Under the pieces are notes generated by a model that saw only the letters and a list, made by a program, of their open reading frames with translations, ran no database searches and was not told where the DNA came from. Below, one piece after another: positions 34,418 through 47,500 of a stretch of DNA of 64,000 bases (position 1 is its first letter; the number at the start of each line of letters is the position of its first letter). Made by a program: the position numbers and the translations under genes. The DNA comes from Polychytrium aggregatum. Its lineage: Eukaryota; Chytridiomycota; Chytridiomycetes; Polychytriales. Location: positions 124,001 to 188,000 of the forward strand of contig NW_026516281.1 in assembly GCF_025602895.1 (NCBI RefSeq), given 5' to 3'.

Positions 34418-37373
34418 CTACGTGGCTGCTCTGCCCTTGCCTTTGGATGCGTGCACCGTCTCTCCCGTCTCCGATTCGTATTGGTCCAGGGAGGCATAGA
34501 GCGACAAGGCGGGGTTCTCCAGCGAAGCGGTCGGCATCAGCGCAGAAGCGGCATCCGAGTACTCGCCGCTGGCGTAGTATCCGTCATCTTCGTCGTTGTC
34601 GCTGCTGTCGGAGTTGTACGCACTCTCGGTATCGCTTGGGTCGGCCAGCGCCCCCACGGAGCCCTTTGGCCGGGACTGCGATGGCCCTGAGGCGGCCGGC
34701 AGACTCGTCTGCCCAAAGAATTCAAGGTCGTCGATGTTGATATTGGCAATCTCATCCATCAAGATCTGGAGGTTGGGCAGGGTGTTCCGCAGCTGCTTTG
34801 ACGGAACTTGGATGTTGATGAAGTTCAGGAGCTGCTCGACGTTCTTGTTGAGCAGGTAGACCGCATAGTCAAAGTGCACGCGTTCTACGCCTTTAGTGAA
34901 TAGCGGAAACCTGTCGGCGGATCCAGGGGTGAGCGGGGCAGAAAGCATCAAGACTGTGTTTCTTTCGGGGATGCTGCAACCAGCTCGTTGCTTGTCTCTG
35001 TGCGTCAGACTCACTCGTATTGCTCCGGATGGGGGCCCAGAGAGGACGACACCGGATCGACAATCGTCGATCGCGATGACATGGGTTTGATGCTGTAGCG
35101 CAATGGAAGCTCGAGATAGAATGCAATCATCATGACGAGATGTGCTGCGTATCCGAGCGCTGTTGCGATCTGCATTTCATTGGCTCCTGTGGCAGCCCAA
35201 GACAGGGTTAGATCCAGCTGCTTGCATCCAGCAGCGTCTCGAGCGTCACTCACCTGTATACTCGGAGTTTGGAAGGAGGATTCCGCCGATGGTATAAAGC
35301 ATGGGCTGGGCAGCCTGGATCGGAGCAAATCAGTAAATGACACACTGGTTACAAGGCGACGTCGTGGATACTGGGAAGTCTCAGTCACGAATATGGGAAG
35401 CCGAATGTGCGATGGCAGATCAGCGACAAGCAAGTTAACCGTGCCCGTCATACGAGCTCTACTGCTCATGCCAGCTTCGCTTCTCGGATAGCCCAAAGCC
35501 CGTCCCGCGGATGCCACATTACCGGCTTGATCGGATAGATGCTGCTCAGATCCCGAATCAACTCCTTTTGGCGCTTGGTGACGGCGTATATCAGCTTGTA
35601 GTTTTCACCGAGCCGGACGTTGCGCTCGGCTTTGCATGCCTCGATCTCGCTGTAGCCCTGGCTCTCACGATCCTTGAGAAGAGAGATGCGCCTCCTTTGC
35701 TCCTCCATCCGCTCCTTCGCCTCCTGGATGCGCACATGGCCTTATCAAAGTGTTGCGCTATCGGTAAGTACACCGTGATGCCTGTGAGTTGCGGATAGAT
35801 AGCTGTGCATTTCGTGGGGCACACCTGCTTGTGTCTCTTGGGTGCAGTCCATGATCTCTCCTTCCAGATATTGAACTTTTGACTTTTGGTCCCGATATTC
35901 GGCGATCTACCCAGTGACAAGATGATACTGTGTCAATATCGACGCACATCGTCTGGAGAGCATCCGAAGGCTGCTTGCTTGAAATTTTCACTGGAGACAC
36001 AGAGGCCATGCAACATGACGGTAAACTGCCCCTAAACTTGGCCAGATATTTACTTTCCGGCCACGCGCCTCCTGGTGGGACGCCCACTCCTCTCCGTCTT
36101 CCAGCAGCTCGTGCGTTTGGCATCGGATGTTCCATAGTTCTTTCTGGATCGAAAGCAGCCTTGAAGATCTCTGAGTTAGTTACCGGAGCGCGCTGGGCGT
36201 TCACGAATGCCGCATTATCGCTTGATCAGAGCCAGGCTTTGGCACGCAGCATACCTCAAAACGCCTTCCATATTGTACGATGTGCGCATCTGATGCCACC
36301 AGCAGCACAGCAACCAGTCACATTGTTAGAGCTCCTCTGGATCGATGGTGTTAGATGTTCACACACAGACTTGACCGCCTGCATCCGTTTGCAGAGCACG
36401 ACGGACTTACTTTGTGAGAGTCGACCTTGAAAAAGCTCTTGTCAAAGCTCTCCTCAGAGGCTTCCTGGATCGGTGGGTAGCTCGAGTCAGGGGCGAGGAG
36501 TTGCGAAGTAACAGCGCTTGATGCAATCACAGCCTTGGTTCAGAGACCACAGCGATTCGCCATGCCACAGTGCACTTGCACAGCTGCCCTTACCGACACC
36601 GTTCGACATGAATAGTATCCTTGGTCGATCCAGAAATATACCGAGTTTGGCGTCGGATCGCTTTCGACGGCGGAGAGCTGAGTGCGGCAAAGCACATCAG
36701 ACGGCATGGTCCCGACTGTCGTCACTGGCCCAGCGACTCGCCGCACGGTATTTTGCATCGTCCAAGTAACTCACGTTCTCGCCCACGAGTTGCAGATTGT
36801 CGAGCTCGACGCTGAACGATATCAGCAGCCGAAACTCCTTGGCCGTCTTTTCCCTGGCCCATATCTGAAACAGAAACTGTGCAGGCGATCAATCCGGCAT
36901 CGTCAGAGGGCCGATTCCAAGTCAAGGACAACGAGCGATCTGAAACCGATCCAGCGGGAGAATGCACGCCATTGAAGTTGATCTCGACAGCTGAGCGCCC
37001 AAGAATAGCATGACAGAGCATGACAGAGCATGCCGCAGGGTGTCGAAGAAAAGGATATTTGTCTGCTGGAATCCGTGGACCGAAATCTCCAGCGGATCGA
37101 CGGCGTCCCATTGGGGATTCTGCAGACGTGTGCGGAAGCTTGAGTCAATGGCATCCAAGAGAGAGAACACGCACCGACAGATCCGGTGCCGTTCGATCGA
37201 GCCAGCTCGGCTCGATAGATGCTGCAGAAACTTTGCATTAACAAGGTATTCCGCGTCAGTTACCATGGTTCCATGGACGATATCGCTCGTGTAGAAGATT
37301 TGCTGGTCTAAGGGGAAGGACAGTGGGGAATGCGATGATGACCGACGGCACATGGCGGTTGAAGCAATGTCGG

Positions 37374-37437
<64 letters not shown>

Positions 37438-37954
37438 AGTGTCAGTAAAATAATGGATCGTGGCGGTGGCTGCTCGGCATCCTCATCGTTATAATAATCG
37501 CCTTGGTCGGGCTGCACTGGCTCGTTTTCCGACAGCTGCATTGGCTCGTTTTCCGACAACTGTGCTCGCACCGTCAGACAGAGGCCGACTCTCTGAGCTT
37601 ATGCTGATCCATACCTAAGGAAGGCGATTCCGAGTCGTCCGGGGCAGCGGAGAGTGTAAAGTATACGTCGAAGAGGCTGGGCGCCGTTGCCCTGGCCGTC
37701 TGCAGCGCATTGTGAAAGAGCAGATGTGTGCTGGATTCCTTCTCCGTTCCCCAGGGCAGCGACATGACCGAGCTGGACTTTGCGAGGAGGCCGCTGGGAA
37801 GCCTCCGGGCGATCGGTTCAGACGATGTGCCGTCTGGGCCACAGCTGGCTTCATCCCAGCATAGATTCCGGGCAATAAACGACTTGATGTGCCGCACTCG
37901 GGGCTGCGTCGATGTTTGGGCGAGAACAAATAGGATGTCGATGGTGAGAGCCAT
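34418..37954 (-). CDS. VPS38: UVRAG/VPS38, PI3-kinase complex II subunit
   Basis: Exons I can place: 37615-37954 (start uncertain), 37264-37307, one ending at 37119 (NPQWDAVDPLEIS), about 36760-36865 (IWAREKTAKEFRLL), about 36411-36480, 36255-36289, 36184-36220, 35825-35906, 35523-35723, 35254-35305, 35015-35186 and 34418-34910. Family landmarks in order: VRHIKSFIARNL, SLFDVYFTL, FYTSDIVHGTM, NPQWDAV (C2 domain); SVYFWIDQGYY; a coiled coil (EAKERMEEQRRRISLLKD); LSSIYPIKP; LLPNSEYTG; TALGYAAHLV; LPLRYSI; and LFTKGVERVHFDYAVYLLNK. A Ser/Asp-rich tail ends the protein. It is the subunit that, with Vps34, Vps15 and Beclin/Vps30, makes PI3P on endosomes. The first exon and two internal junctions (36870-37120 and 36480-36760) are not resolved. 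The ATG at 37954 is only the last possible start before RVRHIKSF; an upstream exon may exist. Confidence 0.85.
37373..37437 (+). repeat. (gat)n microsatellite in a UVRAG intron
   Basis: About 20 uninterrupted trinucleotides (gat/atg phase) in the intron between exons 37615-37954 and 37264-37307. Confidence 0.9.
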
Positions 37955-38661
37955 GAGCGGCGAGCGCTCGCCCTGCCAGACTCTTGATGCCCTGCCGGTG
38001 CGAATGGTCAGCAATCGGCGGACTCGCAAACCAGGGGCATTCCTACACAGCGTCCCAGGGCCTTCATAGGGGCAGCAGGCGGTTGAGCAGCGGTGGAGCA
38101 GCGACGTCGCGAAGATGAGGACGGAGGTGGCGGCTCGAAGCAGACCGCTCAACCCCGAGGCTTTGAGGTTTTTGGTGAACGGGCTCTGCACGCCAGTGAG
38201 AATGTTCGTCCGTCCAGGGCCCTCTTTACCGACTCGGTCCTCTGCTGCAGAGCCGCTCTGGTGCCCGGTGTCGTTGGAATGCACCGCTGCGTTGGATATC
38301 GAGCAAGCGCTGTTGTGTCGCTGATTGTGCGATCCGTCTGATGCTCAACAACACTCCCGAAAGGAGACACTGCATGTCCGTTCTGACAGCGTCGTCAGCG
38401 CCCAGCATGTACCGTTTCAGTTTAGGTGCAATACATCGTCCTGCTGACAAGCCTCATGCCCGGGTCGGACTGGGCTCCGGATGTCCGCATCGCAATCAGA
38501 CAGCGGATGATTGATGCGATGTCTGGCGATGGCCAGCACCCGCATGCCGATCCTGCAGCTCCTTTCGCCGCAGACGGGCAGCAGTTCTTCGCCAGCCATC
38601 TTGCATAGCGGCGCTTTGATGCTGATCCATCTGTGTAGAACACTCAACCCTCCACCGCTCG

Positions 38662-39350
38662 ATGCCCAAAGCCAGCTCCTCCAAGCGATCTGCTGCCAGC
38701 CAGCGGACATCGCAGCCGGCGGCTCGCCAGTCCCGCCTGTCATTCCGACAATCGCGCTCTGTGGATGAAGCCGCGGCCACCAAGAAACCAGACGATCGCC
38801 CAAGAACAGTCGTGGCCGGGCCGGCGCCGACGGGGCGGGGCTCGAAGGATGCGTCTCCGGGCATAGGCGAGGAGATTGAAGGTAACAAGTGACGCTGCCC
38901 CCGTGCTGGGTCGAACGAAACCTGTGCTGTCCGCGGTGTAAAGATCAGATGGGTATCGTCGGCGTGGGAATCGGTCCAGGCATGAGCCAGCCAACACCCG
39001 TGCAGTTTACTCATTACCGACTCGGTTGCGGCCTGATTGCCAGAGATGCTTGAGGACCGCGAAAACACGCTTACACTCCTGCGAGGATTCGATTTAGCAA
39101 CAAAGGTACGGCAGCGCCATGCAAACAGCAGCCGGGGGCAGATGGCTGTGGTTTTGTGGACTCATTGCAGCCTCCGGTCTCTTCATTCTCAAAGTACGGT
39201 CCATGCGTCGGACTCACGAGGCTGGAGCGGTGGGAGCGAGCATCCCGGCTGGGGCTGGAGCCTCCAGAGAAGATCGGCAGGTTCCTGCGATCGCCGCAAG
39301 CGAAAACGACGCCGCACTTTTCGGAGGGCCTCTGGCATAATGCGTTGTAG
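38662..39350 (+). CDS. POLD4: DNA polymerase delta subunit 4
   Basis: Three exons, 38662-38881, 39044-39105 and 39195-39350, join to 145 aa. The N-terminus has a PCNA-interaction-like motif (QSRLSFRQS). The conserved C-terminal domain is complete: LLRGFDLATKYGPCVGLTRL, then RWERASRLGLEPPE and SEGLWHNAL. These match the invariant Y-G-P-C-x-G-x-T-R-L-x-R-W core of POLD4/Cdm1. The subunit stabilises replicative polymerase delta and its contact with PCNA in the nucleus. The gene diverges from UVRAG with 0.7 kb between the two starts. Confidence 0.95.
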
Positions 39351-39469
39351 CGGTGCAGCCAGTCATATATTGATATGCGAGCCAGCGAGTTGTGATAGAC
39401 AGTGAGTGGGCTGCGACAACTGCAGACCGTCCCTGCAATACAATGGCCGACTTGTGCGAGCAGCAGCCC

Positions 39470-41913
39470 TTATCGTCCGCCCTTTGCCAGAGTGGGTTTC
39501 CATGTGACCGGGTGGGTTTCTGGGGTCTGGTGGATGGTACGAGCGAGTTTAAGCCAAGGGCCATCGACAGTTTACGAGCAATTCGCCAATGCTTCGCTAA
39601 TAATTCACCAAATATCCACGAGCGATTCATCGGCACCGGACCGGCTGCAGCCGAAGCGAGGATATCTTACCGCGTTCTCGTCTTCTCGCCAGATCTTGAT
39701 GGTCTTATCAGCCTCGCCCGTGATGAGCCGCAGGCCAGTGCGATCAAACGTGGAGCAAAAGATGCCTGACTCGCTGTCCAACGAGCCAGGCTGGACCTGA
39801 GTCGATCCGCGCTGGAAGTTGTATCCGGTTTTCCAGTCCCAGAAGTGCATTGAGCCGTCGTCGCCTGATGACGATCCGATATTATCAGCTACTGAAGCCG
39901 GAGCGGCCGCAACACGTCCACCTTGCTGTGAAGCACATCCGTCTCTGCTTGTCGGGGAACCATCCCGACCGACATCAACCGAGCGAGCATATATCCGATC
40001 ACAACCAGTGGCTACATCAGAGCTGCCGGATGCGTCCTTACCTCCAGAGAAGAGCACGCCGTCCTGGTTGACGCTCAGTGTGTTGACAATCACATTGTGG
40101 CCAACGAGGTTCTGGATGAACTCGCCTTCGGGACACTTCCACTGCCGGATGCTGTCAGGACTTGCACTGGCAAAGGTGAACTCGTTCGGATTGATGGCCA
40201 GCGCGCGCACGGCCTTTTTGTGATGCGTCAGGGTTGTCATGGCTTTGCCGGCGGCAAGATCCCACAGCTTGACCGTGGTGTCGGAGGACGCCGTCAGGAC
40301 CTGGGGATCGGCCTCCTGGCACTTGACGTCCGTCACGGTCTGAGTATGTCCCCCGAGTGTGAAAATTTGAGCCTTGGTCCGCATGTCCCACACCTAGCCA
40401 CAGAGGCATCGTTGAACGCAGTCAGCCATTTGCATTCACCGATGCGGGTCAGATCGTTGGCATCAATATCGGCCAGGCAATGCGGCGCCGACACGTGCGA
40501 ACGGATAGCTGAGTTTGTCCAGTCGCCGCTGCTGGCACTGCACATCCGATTGCCTACCCGAGCCACAGAGTCTCGACCGCCGGTGACCATGACATCGAGG
40601 GTGGGATGCAAGGAGAGGGAGTAGACGCCGCTGAGATGCCCGTGGTAGTGTCGGATGACTTTGTTGTACTCGAGATCCCAGCACTTGACTTGCTTGTCCT
40701 CGCCGCACGAGAAGAGATACGGATGCCGCGGCGAGACGGCGAGGCCACGGACCATCGAGATGTGGCCGGTGAGCGTCAGCTTCAGTGTGCCTGAAGCCAG
40801 GTCCCAGATCTTTGTACGAGGAGGTCAAGGGTCCAAAGCGTCAATTCAACGATGCCGTGCAACCGGCCGCTTTGCGCCGTATCTCGGTGAAGTTTCCACT
40901 GAGGTTTCCATTGAAGGCCGAGGCGAGAGCCAATGCACTTTGATCTCGGAAACGTGCGTCTGGCAATGGAGGTTTGGATGAAGCGTCTAAATCCAGCGAT
41001 ATCCAGATCGGATCCTACCTTGATGAGGCGGTCGCCGGCGCCAGTCACAAACCACTCGTTCCCAGGATCGACAGTGACTGCACGGACCCATCCAAGATGT
41101 CCACTGATCACCTGTATCAGGCGGGAAGGCGTTAGCAAGCTCAAGCCGGAGCATCTCCATTGCAACAGAAACGAGGCAACCCGTTTGGCGTTGGGCTTAC
41201 CCGCATCAGCTTCCAGGGGGCATGCCACTGGGGCTTGGGGACCTTTCTGGGCTCCCGGATGCGGATCAAAGACGATCCCGAATCCTTGAAGATGCCATCC
41301 TCTGCCGATCCCTTGGCCCTCAGTAGAAGAGCACCAGAAGCCCCTGACGATCTATGGTCGTATGCGAGGGACAGAGCACAGAGTCAGTGCACAGACATGA
41401 GTGCTGGGGAGGATCTGAATATGGAGGAGCACGGAGGCATTTGCAGAGACTCCATATCGGTGCGGTCAAGGGGCTCTCCCAGAGTCGAATGTGCAGAGTT
41501 GCGGCGTGTGGAGTGAGGGGCGTGCGATCATGGCCGGGAGGGCCGATAGCACGGACAGGCACGCACTCGGATTTCGGGGCCGCGGGTATCTGATCGATCA
41601 GAGCACCGATAGCCGGGTTTGATGTCGGCAGATCTGTCGCTGGGGGTTTGGGGGCAGGCTTGGCCGGGACATTGGCCTTGGCCGCTTGCTGTTGCTGGTG
41701 CTGGTGCTTCACCACAGCCTGTGGGAGCTCCCGGACGCCGTTCCACTCGTCCATGATCTTGCTGGTCAGCTTGAGCTTCTGGCTTGGAGGGTCGTCTGGT
41801 GGGGTCGGGAACAGTGCCTGTGACTCCAGAAACAGCTCGTGCGAGCGCTTGATGGAGAACTCGGCCACCTCATCCAACGGAGGCAGCGATGCTGGCTCGT
41901 GTGCTGTGGTCAT
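39470..41913 (-). CDS. PRP46: Pre-mRNA splicing factor PRP46/PLRG1 (WD40)
   Basis: Seven exons, 41567-41913, 41201-41351, 41019-41111, 40558-40809, 40042-40393, 39671-39864 and 39470-39526, join to 1446 nt and 481 aa. The N-terminal region has an acidic/Gln-rich linker (HQHQQQQ). Then comes the family hallmark [14 protein letters not shown] followed directly by [20 protein letters not shown]. Seven WD40 blades follow (for example [32 protein letters not shown] and [16 protein letters not shown]). The terminal [12 protein letters not shown] is diagnostic of PLRG1. It is a core NineTeen/Prp19-associated complex subunit needed for spliceosome activation. The final 57-nt exon was placed by this conserved tail. 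The gene diverges from ESA1, with 416 bp between the ATGs. Confidence 0.95.
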
Positions 41914-42329
41914 GGTGCTGTTGCTTTGGATACTGCGGAGAACTGACACGATGCACTTGGGATGGTCGTTTGTATGCAGTCCGATCGCGATTTCTGCCAG
42001 CGATGATGCTCGCGGTTGGCGATCGTCGTTGATGGTGTCTTGGGGACGCAGATGGCCCAGCGGTTGCGAAAGCCAGCTCGACCGAGATCTCGGAGAATGC
42101 CGCCGTGTGTGTGTGTGTGCCGGATGCATCCATTCGAACCGGCTACCATCCCGCCTGGCTTGCGGCCCTGTCCAGCCCTCATCGATCTCACCAGCCAACG
42201 ATCTCGCCAACGATCTCACCAGCAATCTCACCAACGATCTCACCAACGATCCGCCCCGTGCACTTGCCTGCTCCTGCATCCTATTCCTGCCCTCAGCCAA
42301 TCACCCCCAGCCGACACTGCTCCAGAGCC

Positions 42330-44043
42330 ATGGACCGCCCGCGTGTTTATGTCGGCTGCCTGCTGCCCGTCGAGCGTTTCAGCTCGTCCGAGTCGATCTG
42401 GCAAAAGGCCGAGATTCTGTCGATCCGGAATGCGGATGTGTCACTGGAGAACGCAGAGTTCTACGTGCATTACGAGGGCTTCAACAAGCGTCTGGATGAG
42501 TGGGTGCCCTTCAAGCGGCTCAATCTCGACAAGGTCGAGTATCCAAAGGTCGTAGCGCCGACTCCAAAGAAGAAGAGCAGCGGCGCCTCGCAGCACGGCT
42601 CGGTTTCGTCGACACCGGTCCCAGGCACCCCAATGCACCAACCCGCATCCAAGTCCAAGGGAAAGGGTCGGAAAGGGAAGGGTGCCAGCTCTACTCTTGT
42701 TCAGTCCTTCAGCGCTTCCAGCGTGGTTGACTCCCCAGCGTCGCTCGCCACGCCATCCAGCGATCTGAAGCGGAAGCGGTCGCAGATGGAATCTAGTTCG
42801 TCGTCGCTTCAAAACTCGCCCGGAGGCAACGACGACTTTGCCGTGGGCTCCAACGACGTGGAAATGTCGGATGCCCTCTCTCAGCAGGACGATGAGAGGG
42901 CGGGCGACGACCCCGACGCCGACGCCGACTCGACTCAGGGCTTCTCCAAGGAACGAGAGATCGAGAAGCTGCGGACGGGCGGCTCGATGACCCAGTGCAT
43001 TACCGAGATCTCGCGGGTTCGAAACATCTCGTCCATCATCATGGGCAAGCACGAGGTCGAAACATGGTGCGTGACACTTGCCCGCTGCCTTGGACTCTGT
43101 GGGGGCATGGAGCAACGGGACGCTGCTGACTTGCCCGCAGTGGGGAATGTATGTGACGGAGCCGTCGTTTCGAGCAACACGGCGGACTCTCCTCGGCAAT
43201 CAACTCGTTTGGGCGGTCGCTGACGATCTGCACCTTCCACCACCCAGGTACTTTTCGCCATATCCCGAAGAGTTTTGCACTGGCGGAAAGATATACATTT
43301 GCGAGTTCTGTCTCGAGCCCTATGCGTCAGCATATGCCTTTGAGCGCCACCGGAAAAAGTGCACCCTCCATCATCCACCCGGCAATGAAATCTACCGCAA
43401 GGACCACATTTCGTTCTTTGAGCTAGACGGGCGGCGCCAGCGCCACTACTGCCGAAATCTGTGTCTGCTGTCGAAGCTGTTCCTGGACCACAAGACGCTC
43501 TACTACGACGTCGACCCGTTCCTCTACTATATCATGACGGCGTGCGACGATGTCGGCTTCCATCTCCTCGGATACTTTTCCAAGGAGAAGCAAAGCAGCG
43601 AGGACTACAATGTCGCCTGTATCCTGACGCTTCCACAACACCAGCGAATGGGCTATGGAAAGCTCCTCATTGCGTTCTCGTACGAGCTGACAAAGATCGA
43701 GAAGAAGACCGGAAGTCCCGAGAAGCCCCTCTCGGATCTCGGACTGCTCTCTTACCGTGCCTTTTGGAGCGAGGTGATTCTCGAGAAGCTGATACATTAC
43801 CACGGCGAGATCTCGATCGAGCAGCTGCGCGACGAAACCTCCTTCACAATCGACGATATCATGCTGACGCTCCAGGCCCTGGATCTGCTCAAGTTCTATA
43901 AGAACAGCCCGGTTCTCTATCTGAGCGACAAGAACATTGAGCACCTCCAAAAGTCCATCAAGAAGGCAAAGATCAAGATCGATCCTTCCAAAATCGAGTG
44001 GAAGCCGCCCGTTTTCCGCCCGAACCAGCTGCAATTCCTGTGA
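42330..44043 (+). CDS. ESA1: MYST histone acetyltransferase ESA1/TIP60
   Basis: Two exons, 42330-43066 and 43248-44043, give 510 aa. An N-terminal tudor-knot/chromo-barrel ([10 protein letters not shown], then [20 protein letters not shown]) lies at about residues 15-75, followed by a basic/Ser-rich linker. The MYST domain has YFSPYPEEF, a C2HC finger ([21 protein letters not shown]), the catalytic Cys context NVACILTLP, the acetyl-CoA loop [18 protein letters not shown] and the catalytic Glu region [14 protein letters not shown]. It ends in [15 protein letters not shown], as Esa1 does. It acetylates H4 and H2A within NuA4 and piccolo-NuA4. The linker is longer than in yeast Esa1 (445 aa). 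Confidence 0.96.
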
Positions 44044-44274
44044 GAAGCCTGGTCCGACATGGACTTGACCCTCCACAGACTTGCCCCGCATCCGCTCAAC
44101 GAAGGGATTGGATTTTTCTGTTGACTCGGATCGGTGTCTTGTCGCGGTGCCGGAGCCTGTCAGCGCTGCCGCGATGATTCCCTGGGTTGGGCATCGCGGA
44201 TCTCCCATGCCGCCATAGTTTTGGTCCTTATCAGAAAATAACGGGACAGCGTCCCTGTTCTCAATCATCATAGA

Positions 44275-44410
44275 CCTGGTGCCTGTTGAACTCACTCACC
44301 GAGCACGCATGGGCGCCTCTGGTGGTGGGTGAGTTACTCGGAACATCGAACAAGTCCGAGTCTCCTGTGACCGGATGTGTCCCTTCCTTTGCTTCCAGGA
44401 GGCGTTCCCA
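44275..44410 (+). repeat. Dispersed repeat, copy B1
   Basis: About 75 percent similar by eye to 47868-48000 in the same orientation, sharing 'gttgaactc-ttcaccgagca' and 'cttgcttcca-gaggcgt'. It lies between the ESA1 and ZSWIM2-like 3' ends. No coding capacity was seen. Confidence 0.6.
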
Positions 44411-44510
44411 CATGCCAAGACAAAGTTAGTCTCCTTGGACATGCTGCTTGGCCATGGTGGACGGTGGATGGGTGTGTATTCAAGCCCCGGAAAGCAGCGA
44501 CAGCGCCGAC

Positions 44511-47500
44511 TCAGTAGAAGGATGTCTCGTTTCGTTTTGGGTGCGCTGCAACAGCCATGGTCGCCCAGTTCTTTGCCCTTGGGCCTGCATCCGATTCTGG
44601 CTGTCGTGCCTGTCCCTTGGCGTCAGGATCCAGTCTGACAAGCTGTCCGACGAACTGGTCGACCGAGAGGGACGGGAGAGACAGCAGAGCCCGTGAGGTC
44701 GTGTGGGGCTGGTGTGAGCCGGACGGTAAGTCCGCAGCTGTCTCTGGGACAGTTGGCCGGGGTCGATTCGAGGCGCCGACCAGACGTTTCTCGGAGGATG
44801 TTGGATGGCTGCGTGTAGGCACGATGGTCTTGACAATGATATCCGGCAGCAGCAAATCGGAGCCGGGGCAATTTGGACGCCGCTCTTGCTGCGGGATTTG
44901 GGCTGTCTGGGGCGATCGCTTCGGCTTGAGCTTGGGCTTTGTTTTGTGCGAGCGCCGGTCTGTCGGACGGCCTGTGCGGAAGCTTTGTGCTTTCGTTTCA
45001 TCCGTCGATGCTCGCTGAGACTGCTCTGCAGCCGGAGCGAGGTGATGTTGGCTGTTGCCGATGACACATATCATGTTTTCTTGAACAGGCGGGGGTTGTG
45101 GCTCATGTGCTTGCCGCGACTTCTTGGGCTTGACGGGCTTTTCGGAAGGCGGCGGCTCGATGTCGTAATAGTTTGGTCGATACACCGGCAGATCCAGCAT
45201 GATCGCGTCGGCCTCGCCTTGGTTTGAGATGGAGGAGTAAGCAGGTCGGTGGCAGCGGGGACAATTGGGCTTGGTCTGCAAGAGCCAGCGATCTGTGCAG
45301 GGCGAGAGGAGATGTGAGTTTACATGCTTTCCTGGACAGACCGAATTGTCTGGCTCCTTGGGCATTCGACTGCAGGTATCTTATCTTGGCATACATCAAC
45401 ATGTCGCGCGGCCACCCACCAATGCATGGACGGTGGAAGTCGCATCCACACGGCAAAATCCTCTTCAGGTCTCCTCGTCGCCACTTGTCATAGCAGATCT
45501 CGCACTTGGCGTCCTTGAGCCCAGGCAGATCCGTGGACTTGACCGTCTTGGTGGGGAACGAGTTGACAATCTGGATCGGGACGTGCCCTTGCTCGACTCG
45601 CCCGTCCAGCTGCAAAAGGAGATCGTAGTCATTGTGCCCCAGCTCCCGCCGCTGCAGCTGGTCGATCAGCTGAGGCGGAAGCGACGAGGCCACCATCCGC
45701 GAGGCTGGCTTCCACTGCTCCTGCCGTTTGGATCGGACCATAAACACATGTTCGCTGCAGATGCCCCCATAGAGCGACAAGGGTATCAAAGACAGTCAGC
45801 TTGACACATCGGATTCCAGACGGATCCGTCCGGTTTGGCAGTGTCGGCCGACACAGACACTCACATCGGCGATCATGCCCAGTGTCATCGGCTCTGGCAT
45901 ACCTGTGGCTTCCTCCAGTAAAGCATTTTTGGCAGAGATAATACTCTTTGCAGTTCTGGCACCTGGGACACGGAAATGTGATGAGGATCGATACCGCTGC
46001 TTGGAGAGTGCGATGGTGGATTCCTATCTGCTGTCCTCAATCGCACAGCGGGTGAGGCAGCGGAGCGAGTTGGATCTGAGCCTGCTTACTTGTGACAGTT
46101 TCCCACGATCGGAAGCAGTCCACATCCACGACAAGTGCAGCCTGAGCAGACATTGGCAATGCCCAATGCGGATGAGATTGGCTCGGCTGCGACGACATCG
46201 CCGCCACGAGTCATTTTGAGCACAGAGCGGGACAGCAAAGGCCTACCAAGATGTCGGGTTTCTCGCTCAACCTTCTCCCTTCTTCGGACCTTGAAGGCCG
46301 CCTCGTATTCTCCTTTCAGGTGGTCGATTGTGCCAAAGTTGTTGCGACAAAGCTGTGTCGATGCATGAGTCAGCAACACGATTGCCGTCGACGAGACCAC
46401 ATTCAAAGAGAGGTTTCGGGTGGCGCTAAGCGCTTGGTGGGCCAAGAGGCACAGATATGTCGCTCCAAAGCAAGAACGCCTGGGCACCCAGCGGGATGGG
46501 TGCTCACTCACCGGGCACTTGACCACATCGACACCCATGGCCTTGGCCTGGTGCTCTGCCATAATCTTCATGCACTTGATGTGCACGTTGTTCCCACAGC
46601 TTGTTCTGCAGTATGTGATCTGGGACGGCGCGGTGTCGTTAAACTCTTCCTGGCAGATTGGGCTGTGGTGGATTGAGTCGAGTCAATGCATAGCGACGAG
46701 CCTGGATTCGGCGGGACTGAAATACAATCCGATGCTGCAACGCACCACACATCGCCTTCAGAGATCTCACGTCGCGAGATGGCGTCGTCGTTTTCGGGCC
46801 TCGCGGGCTGTGTCTTGGCTGCAGCGACGCTGGGCGGGGTATTTGAGTGCTATGGACAACAGGTGGCATGAGTGTGGTTAGCTTTTGGACGCGGATTCTG
46901 TGGTCCGCACAGCCAGAGTCGGGACGTCAGTTGGAGCGGGCCAGCATCCACTCACGTAGCTCTTGCGGCCCCGCAAAACCTGGCTGATCTCTCGTTCAAC
47001 AAGAGATCGCTGGTAAATGGCCTCAGAGTCCTTTGGGACGTGGAAGACCTTGATCATGACCCACAGCTGTGCCATGGCATGGGAACGCGGAAGTTAAGAA
47101 ACCGCCCGGTGATGGGGCTGCTGCTCACAACCGCCGCCAGTGTCGTCGGGCATCCCCGTCGAGAACGGAGAGTGGCAGTCTCTCCCAGAGTAAATACCAG
47201 GCGGCCGGTCCAAAGCAGCAGCAATGTCCCCTGTTGGCCTCCCCCCCCCCGATTTCCTCTGCAAACCTCATGAGCCTGATCCCAGAGCGTGGGATCGCGG
47301 CCAAATGCTACCTACGATGTGGACGCAGAGCTCTTGCTCCGACACAAAATCTGCGCAAGTGCATGTCTGGCACGATCCAAGGCCGACTTTGTACTTCTTC
47401 TCGGCCTCGGCCTCTCGCAAGATGAATGCCATCGGGCCCAGCTCCTGGACGACGAGCAGACGCAGATTCGCCGCCTGGTCGAGTCGCTCCTGAACGAGCG

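Noticed and set aside
39605-39670. Read-through end of PRP46 after EDENA
   Set aside because: A 57-nt exon at 39470-39526 supplies the conserved [11 protein letters not shown] tail in phase.
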